From assembly GCF_016906535.1 (NCBI RefSeq), contig NC_057378.1, positions 1,302,001-1,366,000 of the forward strand: a DNA stretch of 64,000 nucleotides, given 5' to 3'. Below the pieces are notes generated by a model. It was not told the DNA's origin. It searched no databases and was given only the letters and a program-made list of their open reading frames with translations. Shown here piece by piece: positions 34,494-47,103 of this stretch (positions are counted from its first letter, which is position 1; each line of letters opens with the position of its first letter). The position numbers and the translations under genes were made by a program. The stretch comes from Rhizoctonia solani (lineage: Eukaryota; Basidiomycota; Agaricomycetes; Cantharellales; Ceratobasidiaceae).

Positions 34494-36376
34494 TAAGAAG
34501 GACTCTGAATGTTTGGAATTTTGTAATATATCTAGTACCAATAGAATTGCCCCCCTCTTCACAATTCCAATACAACCAGAGAAAACAGCAGAAACATTAG
34601 AAGTCCTGATAGATTCAGGCGCCACCTCCTCATTCCTTCACCCACACACTGCCAAGGCATTACGCCTCCCATTAATAGACCTCCCTACACCTTGTACCAT
34701 TACCATGCTCAATGGGTCAAGCCCCCAGGCTGGCAAAATTTGGAAAAAGGCATCACTGACCTTCACCTATGATGGCAAAAAGATGACGGAAACATTCCTC
34801 ATCTGTAACACCAGAAACCACTTGGCTATCCTAGGTTTGAAATGGTTAGATGCCCACAATCCAGAAATTGATTGGAACTCCTGCACCCTATCCTTTCCTC
34901 ACATGCCACCAGAACATGTAGCCATTGCCAAAGAGGAAGAAGCTGATCAAAATCCCCTTGAAGGAGTACCCTCCAAATACCATCAATATGCCAAAGTATT
35001 TGGAGAGGAAGAATTCAACAAGCTTCCTCCACATAGGCATTATGACATTGGAATCAAATTGACAGAAGAAGGCCTGCTTAACTTGCCCCTATACAGCATG
35101 ACCAATGCCAAATCTGCCACACTTAAAGATTGGCTCAGGGACAAGCTCAAAGCTGGTAAAATCAACCCCAGCAAATCTTCTATCAGTTCCCCTGTCATGT
35201 TTGTTCCAAAAAAGGATGGCTCCCACTGCTTAGTTGTAGATTACTGGTGTCTAAATAACTGGACAAAAAAGAATGTATACCCACTCCCTTGCCTGGACAA
35301 CCTAATGGCCCAGCTCTGTGGTGCCAAGGTTTTTACCAAACTAGATCTGCAATGGGGTTACAACAATGTCCAAGTTAAGGAAGGAGACAAATGGAAGACT
35401 GCCTTTTGCACCAAGTATGGCCTCTACAAGTCACTGGTTATGACATTTGGATTGATAAATGCCCCTGCCACATTCCAACACTTTATGAACAAGCTGTTCA
35501 AGGATCTCTTGGATGCATGCGTCATCATCTACCTGGATGACATCCTAATCTACTCCCAGGATGACAAAACCCATACCCAGCACGTTCACAAGGTCCTGCA
35601 GCGTCTAATGGCAAACCAACTGTTCTGCAAGGCATCAAAATGCACCTTCCACATCACATTGGTGGAATACCTGGGAATCATTGTTTTTGATAAAGGGTTC
35701 AGCCTGGATAAGCTCAAAATCCAGGCAGTTCAGGAATGGCCAATGCCTACAAAGGTTAAAGAGGTCCAATTGTTCTTGGGATTTGCAAACTTCCTCTGTC
35801 AATTTGTTGCCAACTATAGTCACATGGCCAGACCCCTACACAACTTGGTTAAAAAAGAGGCACTGTGGAACTGGGATACCAAGGAAAAAGAAGCATTCCA
35901 AGGGTTAAAGAATGCTATCACTAATGCCCCTGTACTCTGCCATGCAGACCCTACCAAGCCCTACTTCCTGGAAATGGATGCATCCAGCGCAGCTTTGGGT
36001 TCTATACTTAGTCAATGGCAGGAAGATGGTTGCCTACATCCATTAGGATTTTTGTCAGAATCATTCAAGGGTGCCAAACAGAATTACAACACCTACAACA
36101 AAGAACTTTTGGCAATCATCCAATCATTTGAGTACTGGCGCATCTTCCTCAAAGGAACCTTACACCCCATTACAGTATTCACCAATCACTGCAACTTGGA
36201 ATACTGGAAGGAATCTTGGACATTCAACTGCTGTCACACTAGATGGCATCTACTACTAGCCAGGTACCATTTCCAAATTTTCTATTGCCCAGGGAAGCAA
36301 TCAGAGAAACCAGATGCCCTCTCATGCTGTTCCAATCATGCCAACATTCCTCCTGCCAATCAGACCATGCTCCCAG
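34460..36376 (+). pseudogene. Copy F pol, protease to RNase H
   Basis: Open in the -1 frame from the slippery site. Protease DSGATSSFLHP is near 34610, RT with IIYLDDILIYS at 35525-35560, RNase H with EMDASSAALGS near 35970 (D of the motif kept) and DALSCCSNH near 36320. It is cut after NQTMLP by a solo G1 LTR at 36377. It resumes at 43892 with the integrase. No stop is seen in this part. Confidence 0.88.
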
Positions 36377-36429
36377 TGTCCTAGACGTCTGTAAGGACGT
36401 CAAGGAGGAGGGCGCGTGCGGCTGGGAGT

Positions 36430-36957
36430 TGTCATGCCTTAGAGGCGTGACCACCTTAGAATCCACTAAGTCAAAGAAATAGTGAATATATGCGCTATTT
36501 TCATGAAGATTTATGGATATATGCATCTTTATGCTATTTAGGCGCTGAGCGCTTATTATGTAATCTCCTCACATAACCTTTAGTCATGTGATCTTGTTTT
36601 CTTATCTCTGGTCATGTGACCTTATCTTTGTTATTGTGTTTGTCACTGTATATACTATTCCCCCTGCTTGTTGAATATATAAGGAGGGTTCTGAGAGCCT
36701 TAAGCCTCAGAACTCAACCTCTTATCCCTCCAACACTACCTACCCTTGGCATACAATCAGGTGCACCTTGAGTGTAATAGTCCCTGCCTTGGTCTTAGCC
36801 CTGCTATCTTAATAGCACAGTGCACTTTACTTATATTGGTCTTGTCCACCCCTTATCTGGCAATTGCCTTGAGCATTGTTAGATCCTACTAGTTGATAAG
36901 TCCTATATTAGGCAATAACTAGTTAGGTTACCTCCTAGGTAGTTGTTGGCTCTGACA
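36430..36957 (+). repeat. L3 solo LTR
   Basis: 528 bp, TGTCATGCCT to CTCTGACA, duplication GGAGT (36425-36429 and 36958-36962), inside the solo G1 LTR. Confidence 0.94.
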
Positions 36958-37097
36958 GGAGTATCTAAGTAAAGAGCTGTGTAAGGCGGTGAGCAAGCTA
37001 TCCTATGACAACAACCAGCTTTACTACAATGACCAAGGCTGTAAGGGCAATGGCAGGCTAAGTAAGTACAACAAGGAGGCCGCTTAGGGAGGTGTGG

Positions 37098-37670
37098 TGT
37101 CCTAGACGTCTGTAAGGACGTTGAGGGCGCGGGCGCTTGTGGCTGTGTGGATGTACAGTAAGTACCGCTTAAGGCGGCGAGGTCTACCCTACGACGTCTA
37201 ACTACTAAACTACAATGGCCAGGGCCGTATGGGCAATGGCAAACTACGTATGTACAGTGGAGTCAACGCTTAAGGCGTTGTAGTGATACTTAGTGATCTG
37301 GCTGTAAGGCCTTGTACAAGTGAAGATGCAACAAGAGGTAATCGACCTGGGTGTTACCATGGTTGGTTGGCCTCCTTATATATTACAGGGGTGAACTAAT
37401 TACAAATACAATATATGCAATACCATAACCAATAAGAACCCCGCTCCGCAGTTGGCCTTACTCATGTATACGTGTCACTGACGTGTCATAGTGATGTCAT
37501 CAGGTGGAGGTGGCTACGTGTGCTGAGGTAAGCGCGGAAGGGGACGTGGCTTGGCGCTTAGCGTATGATATAAGCGCCAAAGTCACGTGATCAAAAATGT
37601 TGTCCGTTTACCTTTGTTTAAATTCGAGAAAATGGGAATAAATTCCCTGGTATCAACTGTGTCTACAACA
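37098..37670 (-). repeat. 3' LTR of copy G
   Basis: TGTCCTAGACGTC to GTGTCTACAACA, 573 bp, followed by the complement of the polypurine tract (CTGCCCCCCCTCT). Confidence 0.95.
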
Positions 37671-40600
37671 CTGCCCCCCCTCTAAGGGCCTTGGCAGCTC
37701 CAAGGGCCTTCTTTTTCATTTCTTTTTCAAATTTTTCTAGGATTTTTTTGGCGTTTTTGAGGTTCTCCCTTGGTTCCCAGGTATTCTCTTCTGATCCGTA
37801 GCCTTTCCATTTTACCCTAAAAAACCACTTCCCGTTCCTTTCTTCCATGTCTGTGATCCCTTCGACTTTGTATTCTTCTTCTCCATCCACGGTGACAGGT
37901 GGTGGCCGGTTCTCAAAGTTGCGCTTTTTGTCCCTTTTGACTTTTGACAGGAGGCCCACGTAGAAAACGTTGTGGATTCTCATTGTGGGCGGAAGTTCCA
38001 GGCGGTATGCTCTGTTGGAGATTTTCTTGGTTACTTTGAAGGGGCCTAGGCGTTGTTTGGTTAGCTTTGGACTAAGGGTCTTTAGCTTCACATTTTTGGC
38101 GTCTAGCCAGGCTTCTTCCCCAATTTTGAATTCAAGTGGTTCTCCTACTTCTCCGGCTACCATGCGTGTCTTTGATTGCCGGAGTGCTGCCTCTATTTCC
38201 CGCCATTGTTCTTCCATCTGGGTTGCCAGATTGTCTGCCTCAGGGACATCTGTTGGGACGTTACTTGGAGTCAAGGAAGGTTCCCAGCCGTATAGTGCCT
38301 TAAAGGGGGATTTGCCTGTTGAGCTGTGTACTGCGTTGTTGTAGGCAAATTCCGCCATTGGTAACCATTTGACCCAGTCTTTCTGGTTTACCCCTGAGTA
38401 TGCCCGTAAAAAGTGTTCAACCGTAGGGTTCACACGTTCTGTTTGCCTGTTGCTTTGAGGATGATAGGCCAAAGAGAAGTGGGGGTCTATTCCCAGGCGT
38501 TGGTACAGCGCCTTCAGGAATTTGTTATTAAAAACCCGCCCGCGGTCTGATATTGTTTTCTCAGGCATGCCGTAGCGTTTCCATACATGGCGTAGGAATA
38601 GGTCTGCTAACTCCGGGGCCTTGAGCTTCTTGGAGCACTCTACTAGGATCACGTACTTAGTAAAACTATCCACAATGACCAGGATAGAATCACAATTTCC
38701 GTCTTTGGGTAGGTCTACTATCATGTCGTATGACACATGTTGCCACGGGCGTGATGGGAGTTCTAGAGGCTGAGGTGGGATTGACGTGTACTTGGGTTTC
38801 CAAATCCGTTGGCAGATTTCACATGAGTCAACGTGCCAGTATGTGTCGGCACGGATGCCAGGCCAGTAGTAAGTCCTGGATACTAGTTCTAGCGTCCTCT
38901 GTCTGCCTGGATGGCCCACCAATGGGCTATTGTGGAAGATTCTGAGCAAATCCGTCCTTAAGGTTCCTACGTCCGGTACTACAATCCGTCCTTGGTAAAA
39001 CAACAGGCCAGCCTCCATTTCATAATCCTTAAATGCGCGTTTAATGGAGGGTGGTGCCTTGGACTCGTTTTGTAGGAACTGTAAGATCTCTTCCAAAGAT
39101 TCATCTTGGTCTAGAGAAGCCTCAATCTGGCGTTGTAGTTCTTTTTCAGGAGTCACTAGGGCAGCGTTGGCAAATACGGGGTCCGGGAGCATGGTTTGAT
39201 CTGCAGGTGGAATATCAGCATGATCAGCACGTCGTGAGAGGGCATCAGGTTTCCCTGACTGTTTCCCTGGGCGGTAGACTATCTGGAAGTTGTATCCGGC
39301 AAGTAGTAAATGCCATTGTGCATGGCGTCGGTTGAATGTCTGGGATTCTTTCCAATATTCCAGGTTATGATGGTCTGTGAACACAGTGATTGGTTGTGGT
39401 GTTCCTTCCAAGAAGATGCGCCAGTACTCAAAGGAGCGGATGATGGCTAGGAGCTCCTTGTCGTGCGTGTCATAGTTTTGTTTGGCCCCCTTGAATGACT
39501 CCGATAAGAAACCTAATGGGTGCAGGCGTCCGTCTTCTTGGCGTTGGCTGAGTATGGATCCCAAGGCTGCACCAGAGGCGTCTGTTTCCAAAAAATAAGG
39601 TTTGGAGGGATCAGCGTGACAAAGGACCAGGGCATTGGTGATGGCATCCTTTAGTCCTTGGAAGGCTTCTTGTTCCCTGGTATCCCACTTCCACGGCGTG
39701 TCCTTTTTCACTAGGTTATGTAACGGCCTAGCCATGTGGCTAAAGTTGGCAACAAAACAACAAAGGAAGTTGGCAAATCCCAGAAACAATTGGACTTCTT
39801 TAACCTTAGTAGGTACCGGCCAGTCTTGTACCGCCTGGATTTTGAGCTTATCCAGGCTAAAACCTTTATCTGAGACGATGATCCCTAGGTATTCCACAGA
39901 GGTGACATGGAACGTGCACTTGGATGCCTTGCAGAACAGTTGATTATCCATTAACCGCTTCAGGGCTTCATGAACATGCTTTGTGTGGGATGCGTTGTCC
40001 TTGGAGTAAATCAGAATGTCATCAAGGTATATGATGACGCATACATCCAGTAAGTCCTTGAACAGTTCATTCATGAAATGCTGAAAGGCAGCAGGGGCGT
40101 TTGTCAGGCCAAAGGTCATGACCAGGGACTCGTAGAGACCGTACTTGGTTTGGAACGCTGTTTTCCATTTGTCACCCTCTTTAACACAGACATTGTTGTA
40201 ACCCCATCTCAGGTCTAGTTTGGTGAAAACCTTGGCGCCGCGGAGCTGGGCCATAAGGTCATCTGGACAGGGTAACGGGTACACATTCTTTTTTGTCCGG
40301 TTATTGAGACGGCGGTAGTCAACAACCAATCGGCAGGAGCCATCCTTTTTTGGGACAAACATCACGGGGGAGCTGATTGGGGATTTACTAGGGCGGATCT
40401 TCCCTGCTTTCAACTCGTCCCTGAGCCAATCCTTAAGGGTGGCGGATTTGGCATCCGTCATGCTGTACAGAGGGGAGTTCAGGGGGCCCTCTTCTGTGAG
40501 TTCAATCCCAATATCGTAATGCCTGTGAGGGGGAAGCTTGTTGAATTCCTCCTCCCCAAACACCTTGGCATATTTGTGGTACTTGGAGGGGACTCCTTCA

Positions 40601-41099
40601 AGGGGGTTTTTGTCAGCTTCTTCTTCCTCGGCGATGGCTACATGTTCCGGTGGTTTGTGGGGAAAGGAGAGGGTGCGTTGGTTCCAATCAATTTCTGGAT
40701 TATGGGCGTCTAACCACTTCAGTCCCAGGATGGCGGCGTGAGACCCTGTATTGCAGATTAGGAATGTCTCAGTCATTTGTTTACCATCTAGGGAGAAGGT
40801 TAGAATTGCCTTCTTCCAGATTCTTCCAGCCCGGGGGCTCGACCCATCGAGCATTGTGACGGTACAGGGTGTGGAGAGGTCAATGAGTGGGAGGCGGAGT
40901 AATTCCGCAGTGCGAGGGTGCATGAAGGAGGAGGTGGCGCCTGAATCAATCAGGACTTCTAGTGATTCCGCTTGCTTTAATTGTATAGAAATTGTGAATA
41001 GTGGTGACAATTTTGAGGCAGTAGATACATGGCAAACTTCTATACAATTATTACTAATGTCCTTAGGGTTCTTGCGCGCGGCAGCAGAAGCCCTTACTC
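37663..41099 (-). CDS. pol: Copy G pol (PR-RT-RH-IN-chromodomain)
   Basis: One frame of more than 1115 residues on the minus strand, joined to gag by the -1 shift at 41100-41106. Protease DSGATSSFMHPRTAELLRLP is near 40940, RT with IIYLDDILIYSKDN near 40030, RNase H with ETDASGAALGS near 39570 and ALSRRADHADIPP near 39230, integrase zinc finger (CEICQRIWKPKY near 38810), core with SYDMIVDLP, SDRGRVFNNKF and QTERVN, GPF module and chromodomain (VKWKGYGSEENTWEPREN near 37780). The usual NGQTER is NRQTER here. No stop is seen, so it is the most intact pol, although it lies inside heterochromatin-like repeats. The stop is within the 3' LTR, as in copy I. Confidence 0.92.
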
Positions 41100-41106
41100 T
41101 TTTCCC
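41063..41106 (-). promoter_or_regulatory. -1 frameshift signal, copy G
   Basis: TTTTCCC at 41100-41106 is the complement of G GGA AAA, read in gag frame as TCG GGA AAA GAG TAA. The hairpin AGGG/CCCT plus TTCT/AGAA plus TGC/GCA replaces GGGT/ACCC plus CCT/AGG of copy I. Paired bases changed together. Confidence 0.65.
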
Positions 41107-42451
41107 GATTGGTACTTGGAGTCTTTGCCCAATTTGGCGGTTTCCTTGGCCTTCCCCTTATCCTCCTTTGGGGTAGCCTTCCAGCCGGTTCTACACTTGG
41201 CAAACTTGTGCCCAGCCCTTCCGCATTTTACGCAAAGTCCTTCTGTGCGGCGGCGGTTGCGTTCTTCTTCCAAGACGTAATTGGGATCGGAAGAGAGGGG
41301 GCCGGTTTTGGTGGCCTGATGGCCGGTACTTGCCCCCCGGTTGGGGGTAGTGGAGGCTTTACCAGACTTATTACCCTGCTGCAGGTGGCTGGCACGTTCC
41401 TCACGGAGGGCATTGTCAATGATGAGGGATGCGTCTTGCAATTCCCTCAGGGTGCGTGGTTGCCTCTCCCTAGTGGCAATCTGTTTCCGGACCTCCCAGT
41501 GAAGTCCTTGCGCAAACTGACCGCGGAGTGCGGCGTTGTTCCAGTCAAGTTCCATTTGCAGCGTGCGGAACTTGGTGACGTATTTGGCACAAGTGCCGGT
41601 TTGTGTGAGGGAAGTAATCTTCCGCTCTGCTGCTCTGGTTGCGTCAGGGTCGCCAAAGGCGGCCAGGAACTTGTTTTTGAATTCATCCACGGTCTGGATG
41701 AGTGCGCAATGGGACCCTAGTTGGTCCAGGTGGGGATGGGCCCAGGCCCCAGCTGCTTCCGTCATATTCATCAACAGGAAGCTCAGGACCTCCATGTCCA
41801 AAGGGAACTGCCTCTGGTTGAGGCAAACCCAGGCCAACATACGGGTTAGCCATTGTTTGGCCTCCAAGCCAATTTTGCCTTTAAAGGCGTCTGGGTGGTC
41901 CACTTTTACAGTGGAGGGGGCTGGAGGCTGCGCCGGGGTAATGACAGGCGCTGGTGGAGGTCCCTGGGAAGCTGGAGCCGGTCCCGAAGGGAAGGAGGAG
42001 GAGGGGTATGGGTTGAATAAGGAGAGGGGGTCGCGCCTGGGGGCCCCTGTGGAGATGATGGGCGCTGGGGCCCCAAGGAATGGTTGAGCCTTGCCAAAAG
42101 GCTTGGCTTTGGGCGCGGCCCTGGGAGTTTCCTCGACTGCGGGGGGTTTCTGTTCTTCTGGGGTATGGGGACCCTGGGCGTGTTGGAGCTGGGCAAGCCC
42201 ATCCTTGACAACATCAACGGTTTGCAAGATGTTCTCGACGTTGGTTTGAACCTCTCGGCTAACTTCAGCTTGTTCCAAGAGGGTCCGCTCAATGCGGTTG
42301 ACTTGGGATTGGAGCCCCCAGAGGAGGCGGATGACCCGCTCAAGTGAGACTTTGCCAAGCTCAGGGGAGGCTGGCGGAAGGACGGGTTCCAGCTCTCCCT
42401 GATTGATAGGGGAGCGGGCTCAAGAGGGCGGCCGGGAGCGGGTTGCCATAG
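41094..42451 (-). pseudogene. gag: Copy G gag with an early stop
   Basis: The conserved start MATRSRPPS lies near 42451-42447, and codon 10 is TGA where CGA is expected, a C-to-T change at CpG. An open frame of 394 residues from 42278 carries the rest: coiled-coil-like N-terminus, proline-rich linker, capsid-like region (LLMNMTEAAGAWAHPHLDQL near 41740) and zinc knuckle CVKCGRAGHKFAKC near 41215. It ends at TAA 41094-41096. Reinitiation at 42278 could give a shortened gag, but this is not shown. Confidence 0.83.
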
Positions 42452-42930
42452 AATGTGTGGGGTAGGACCGGCCAGCGTGGGAGGATGCCTGGGAAGAAGA
42501 ACAAGGGGAGTGCGGGAGGTAATGGTGACGGTGTGTGGGGGGAGTATGCCTATATCAGGACTTATGAGCGCTTTATTACTTGATTGCTAAGACCTTGCGT
42601 CAAACGACCTAGCGTTGAACAGTAGGAATTACTAATCACAGCCGTGGGCAGGCGTGATGTAGAACCCAGTCTCTGCAAGCGGGTGTATTGGCTGTCTAGG
42701 TCCGCTGGTAAAAGGTGCGGCAACCGGGGGTATGCAGGCAATAGGGACTGTCTGCCTTATAGCAATTCGGTACTAGGAGGGGACGACGCTGGTTTGATTA
42801 TTGACAGCAAAAGGCAATCCCAATCTCCGGTATTTCCCTTGTGCTAGTACAGGAGTCCTTCTTGTTGTTGAGCTAAGTGTGGGTGTGCTGGTGGGCACGG
42901 CTTGCAACCAACTTAAGGTCGATTACCTAG
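42452..42930 (-). other. Leader and primer site of copy G
   Basis: Homologous to the copy I leader. The primer-site complement AGGTCGATTACCT (42916-42928) pairs with this copy's LTR start region. Confidence 0.75.
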
Positions 42931-43503
42931 TGTCCTAGACGTCTGTAAGGACGTCGAGGGCGCGGGCGCTTGTGGCCGTGTGGATGTACAGTAAGTACCG
43001 CTTAAGGCGGCAAGGTCTACCCTACGACGTCTAACTACTAAACTACAATGGCCAGGGCCATATGGGCAATGGCAAACTACGTATGTACAGTGGAGTCAAC
43101 GCTTAAGGCATTGTAGTGATACTTAGTGATCTGGCTGTAAGGCCTTGTACAAGTGAAGATGCGACAAGAGGTAATCGACCTGGGTGTTACCATGGTTGGT
43201 TGGCCTCCTTATATATTACAGGGGTGAACTAATTACAAATACAATATATGCAATACCATAACCAATAAGAACCCCGCTCCGCAGTTGGCCTTACTCATGT
43301 ATACGTGTCACTGACGTGTCATAGTGATGTCATCAGGTGGAGGTGGCTACGTGTGCTGAGGTAAGCGCGGAAGGGAACGTGGCTTGGCGCTTAGCGTATG
43401 ATATAAGCGCCAAAGTCACGTGATCGAAAATGTCGTCCGTTTACCTTCGTTTAAATTCGAGAAAATGGGAATAAATTCCCTGGTATTGACTGTGTCTACA
43501 ACA
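42931..43503 (-). repeat. 5' LTR of copy G
   Basis: 573 bp. It keeps CAACGC-CTTAA-GCGTTG (6-bp stem with a CTTAA loop, minus strand near 43100), although one arm has a G-to-A change. Confidence 0.95.
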
Positions 43504-45098
43504 TGTGGACTGAGTGAGCTAAGTAGTTACTGGGCGTAAGGCCCTTGTACAATGTGTAGATGCAACAAGAGGTAATTGACCTGGGTGTTGCCATGGTTGG
43601 TTGGCCTCCTTATATATTACAGGGGTGAGCTATTTACAAATACATAATATGCAATTCCTAATCCAATAAGAACCCTGCTCTGCAGTTGGCATTACTCATG
43701 CAGATGTGTCATGATGGCGTCATAGGTGGAGGTGGCTATGTGTGCTGAGTAAGCACAAAGGGGGATGTGGCTCAGCGCTTGATGTATGATATAAGCGCCA
43801 AAGTCACGTGATTGAAAATGTTTTCCAATTGCCTTTGTTTAAATTCAAGAAAATGGGAATAAATTCCCTGTTATTGATTGTGTCTAAAACACCCAGAACC
43901 TGTCTTTGCCAATATTGCCTTAGTCACGCCAGAAAAAGAATTGCAACACCAGATTGAATCATCCCTTGATCAAGACAAATCCTTGGAAGAAATCCTGCAA
44001 TTCCTACAGAACAAATCCAAGGCCCCACCCTCCATCAAACAAGCACTGAGGGATTACAAAATGGAAGCAGGACTACTATTTTACCAAGGACGCATTGTGG
44101 TCCCTGACGTAGGTAACCTCCAAACAGACCTATTGCAAATCTTCCATGATAGCCCCCTGGCTGGCCATCCTGGCAGACAATGGACCCTGGAATTGGTGTC
44201 AAGGTACTACTACTGGCCAGGCATCTGCGCCAACACATACTGGCATGTGGACTCCTGTGAGACCTGTCAACAAATCCAGAAACCCAAGTATGCAGCCATT
44301 CCACCTCAACCCTTGGAACTTCCAACACAACCATGGCAACACGTGTCTTATGACATGATTGTAGATTTGCCTAAAGATGGAAGCAACAACTCTATCCTAG
44401 TCATTATAGATAGTTTCACCAAATACGTGGTCCTGGTGGAATGTTCAAAGAAGCTGAAAGCCCCTGAACTAGCGGACTTGTTCCTTTGGCACATATGGAA
44501 GCAATACAGCATGCCTGAGAAGACCATCTCAGATTGCAGAAGGGTCTTCAATAATAGATTCCTCAAAGCCCTGTACCAGCACTTAGGAATAGACCCTCAC
44601 TTCTCCTCTGCCTACCACCCACAGAGCAATGGACAGACCAAACAAGTGAATCCCATGGTCAAGCACTTCCTACAAGCCTATTCCAGCATCAACCAAAAGG
44701 ACTGGGTGAAATGGTCACCCATGGCGGAATTTGCATACAATAATGCAGTCCACAGTTCCACAGGCAGATCTCCCTTCAAGGCACTGTACAGATGGGAACC
44801 AGCCCTCACCCCTAGCAACATTCCCACCAATGTACCTGAAGCAGACAAGCTGGCAATGCAAATGGAAGCACAATGGCAGGAAATAGAAGCAGTGCTCCAG
44901 CAATCAAAGACATGCATGACTGCCAGAGAACCAGGAGAACCAGTTGAATTCAAAATTGGAGAGGAGGCCTGGCTAGACGCCAAAAACGTAAAGCTGAAGA
45001 CCCTGAGTCCTAAGCTGACTGAACAATGCCTAGGCCCCTTCAAGATAACCAAGAAAATCTCCAACTGCGCATACTGCCTGGAGCTCCCACCATCTATG

Positions 45099-45637
45099 TG
45101 TCATGCCCTAGAGGCGTGACCACCTTAGAATCCACTAAGTCAAAGAGATAGTGAATATATGCGCTATTTTCATGAAGATTTATGGATATATGCATCTTTA
45201 TGCTGTTCAAGTGCTGAGCGCTTATTATGTAATCCAATCACATGACTTTGATTCATGTGATCACATCTTTCTTATCTTTGGTCATGTGACCTTATCTTTG
45301 TTGTTATGTTTGTACATGTATTTACTTTTCCCTTCCCTTGTGAATATATAAGGAGGGTTCTGAGAGCCTTAAGCCTCAGAACTTGACCTCTTATCCCCAT
45401 CCCACATCTACTACCCAAAGACATACAATTAAGAGTATTGCCTGAGAGCATACCAGTCCCTGTGAAAGGTTCCTTGCCCTGCTATCTTTATAGCATTAGT
45501 GCACTTTACTATATTGGTCTTGTCCAAACCCTTATCTGGCAATTGCCTTGAGCATTGTTGGATCCCACTAGCTGATAAGTCCTATATTAGGCAATAGCTT
45601 GTTGGGCTTTACCTTGTGGTAGTTGTTGGCTCTGACA
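45099..45637 (+). repeat. L3 solo LTR in copy F integrase
   Basis: 539 bp, TGTCATGCCC to CTCTGACA, duplication CTATG (45094-45098 and 45638-45642). Confidence 0.94.
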
Positions 45638-45821
45638 CTATGAGGATCCACAACGTCTTTTATGTGGGACTACTGTCCAAAGTGAAAAGGGACAAGAAGC
45701 GCACCTTCAAGAACCGCCCACCACTGGTTACTGTGGACAGAGAAGAGGAATACAAAGTTGAAGGAATAACAGATGCCAAGGAAAGAAATGGGAAATGGTT
45801 CTTCTGAGTCAAATGGAAGGG

Positions 45822-46394
45822 TGTTGTACACCAATGTAAGGTGGGTACGCGCTGGTGAAGGCAGGCGCTTGTGGCCGTACTACTACACAGGTTTATGTAA
45901 TCTAACTACGTAAGGCTATCTACTACTAACTAAGTTGCTTATGGCAACAATTAACTATCTACTGGTGACGCAAAGGGGCCTTAGGCCTGGAGGTGTGGTG
46001 AGTTAGGTAAGGGGGGTGATGCATCAGCAGAACTTCTGGGGGGCCGGCTACTTAGCTGGCTGATGCCTCCTCAATGGATATGAGACAAGGTAAAATTGAC
46101 TTGGTGGTTCCAAGCAATTTTCCTGCTGTATATATAGACAAGGGGCGCTATCTACATGGTCTGTGCGTGTGAGAAAGAGAAGTACATATTGTAAAATAAG
46201 AAGAGTGCTGCAGACTGCGTAGAAGCATGGATTTCTCCTAAGCGCCCTTGGCACGGCATCTTGGCGCAGCATCTTGGCATAATAAGCGCCAAGATCACAT
46301 GATTGGAAAAGTAAAGATATGAGTTTGTAAAAAATACTAAAAAATAGAGAAAATTCAGGCAATTCTGATGGTATATGTTTAGAGGGTTGTAACA
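45822..46394 (-). repeat. L2 solo LTR in copy F chromodomain
   Basis: 573 bp, TGTTGTACACC to GTTGTAACA, duplication AAGGG (45817-45821 and 46395-46399). Removing it restores the lysine-tryptophan-lysine-glycine-tyrosine chromodomain motif. Confidence 0.94.
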
Positions 46395-46512
46395 AAGGGT
46401 TACAGCTCTGAAGAGAACACATGGGAACAACAAGAAAACTTAAAAAATGCCAAAAGATTTTTAGAAAAGTACAAAAAAGACATGAAAAAGAAGGCCCTTA
46501 GAGGGGGGGCAG

Positions 46513-47103
46513 TGTTGTAGACACACATATACCAAGGGAATTAATCCCTATTTTCTCAAATTTAAACAAAGCCAAACAGACAACATTTTCAATCATGTGA
46601 CATTGGCGCTTATATCATATGCTAAGCGCCAAGCCATGTCCCCATCTGCACTTACTCATGCACACATAGCCACCTCCACCTATGACATCATCATGACACA
46701 TCAGCAACACATACGCATGAGTAAGGCCAACTGCAGAGCTGGGTTCTTATTGGATTAGGTATTGCATATAATGTATTTATAATTAGCTCTCTTGTAGAAT
46801 ATATAAGGAGGCCAACCAACCATGGTAACACCCAGGTTGATTACCTCTTGTTGCATCCACTCAGTGTACAAGGGCCTTATAGCCCAGTAATTACTTAGTT
46901 AGCTACTTAGTTAGTCCACACCACCTTAAGTGGCTTCTCCACTGTACTTAGATAACTTGTCACTGCCTTAAGCAGTCTTGTTGTTGTAGGATAGTTACTT
47001 GTTGCCATAGATAGGTCTGCCATTGCCTTAAGCAACTTTATCTTCATTGTAACCTGCAGCCACAAGCGCCATCCCCTTGACACCCTAATGGATGTCTAGG
47101 ACA
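46513..47103 (+). repeat. 3' LTR of copy F
   Basis: 591 bp with the TCTGC duplication to its right. It differs from the 5' LTR mostly by C/T and G/A changes. Confidence 0.93.

Larger units (their letters stand above)
37098..43503 (-). mobile_element. G1 chromovirus copy G, full length
   Basis: 6406 bp with LTRs of 573 bp at 37098-37670 (3') and 42931-43503 (5') and duplication TGTGG (37093-37097 and 43504-43508). The LTRs differ at roughly a dozen sites by eye, nearly all C/T or G/A at CpG. Pol is open throughout. Gag has one early stop. The integrase catalytic Asp (SYDMIVDLP) is kept, so this may be the best pol source in the window. Confidence 0.95.
36377..43891 (-). repeat. G1 solo LTR split by L3 and copy G
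   Basis: Parts at 36377-36429, 36958-37097 and 43504-43891 (each minus the duplication bases) make one LTR, TGTCCTAGACG to GTGTCTAAAACA. Duplication CCCAG is at 36372-36376 and 43892-43896 within copy F pol. Confidence 0.9.
43892..46512 (+). pseudogene. Copy F integrase and chromodomain, in three parts
   Basis: 43892-45098 encodes the RNase H/integrase linker, the zinc-binding domain (CETCQQIQKPKY near 44260), the core with SYDMIVDLP, a changed SDCRRVFNN (SDRG lost), QTKQVN (TER lost) and the GPF module. L3 interrupts at 45099-45637. 45638-45821 continues with MRIHNVFYVGLLSKVKRD, then L2 at 45822-46394. 46395-46512 completes the chromodomain end and polypurine tract. Catalytic residue changes make it inactive. 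Confidence 0.87.
30240..47103 (+). mobile_element. G1 chromovirus copy F, complete but heavily interrupted
   Basis: LTRs of 591 bp at 30240-30830 and 46513-47103, with duplication TCTGC (30235-30239 and 47104-47108). The internal region is split by L6 (31123-32356), L3 (32849-33389), a solo G1 LTR holding L3 and copy G (36377-43891), L3 (45099-45637) and L2 (45822-46394). The LTR pair differs at more sites than that of copy I, mostly C/T and G/A, so it is older. Confidence 0.92.
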
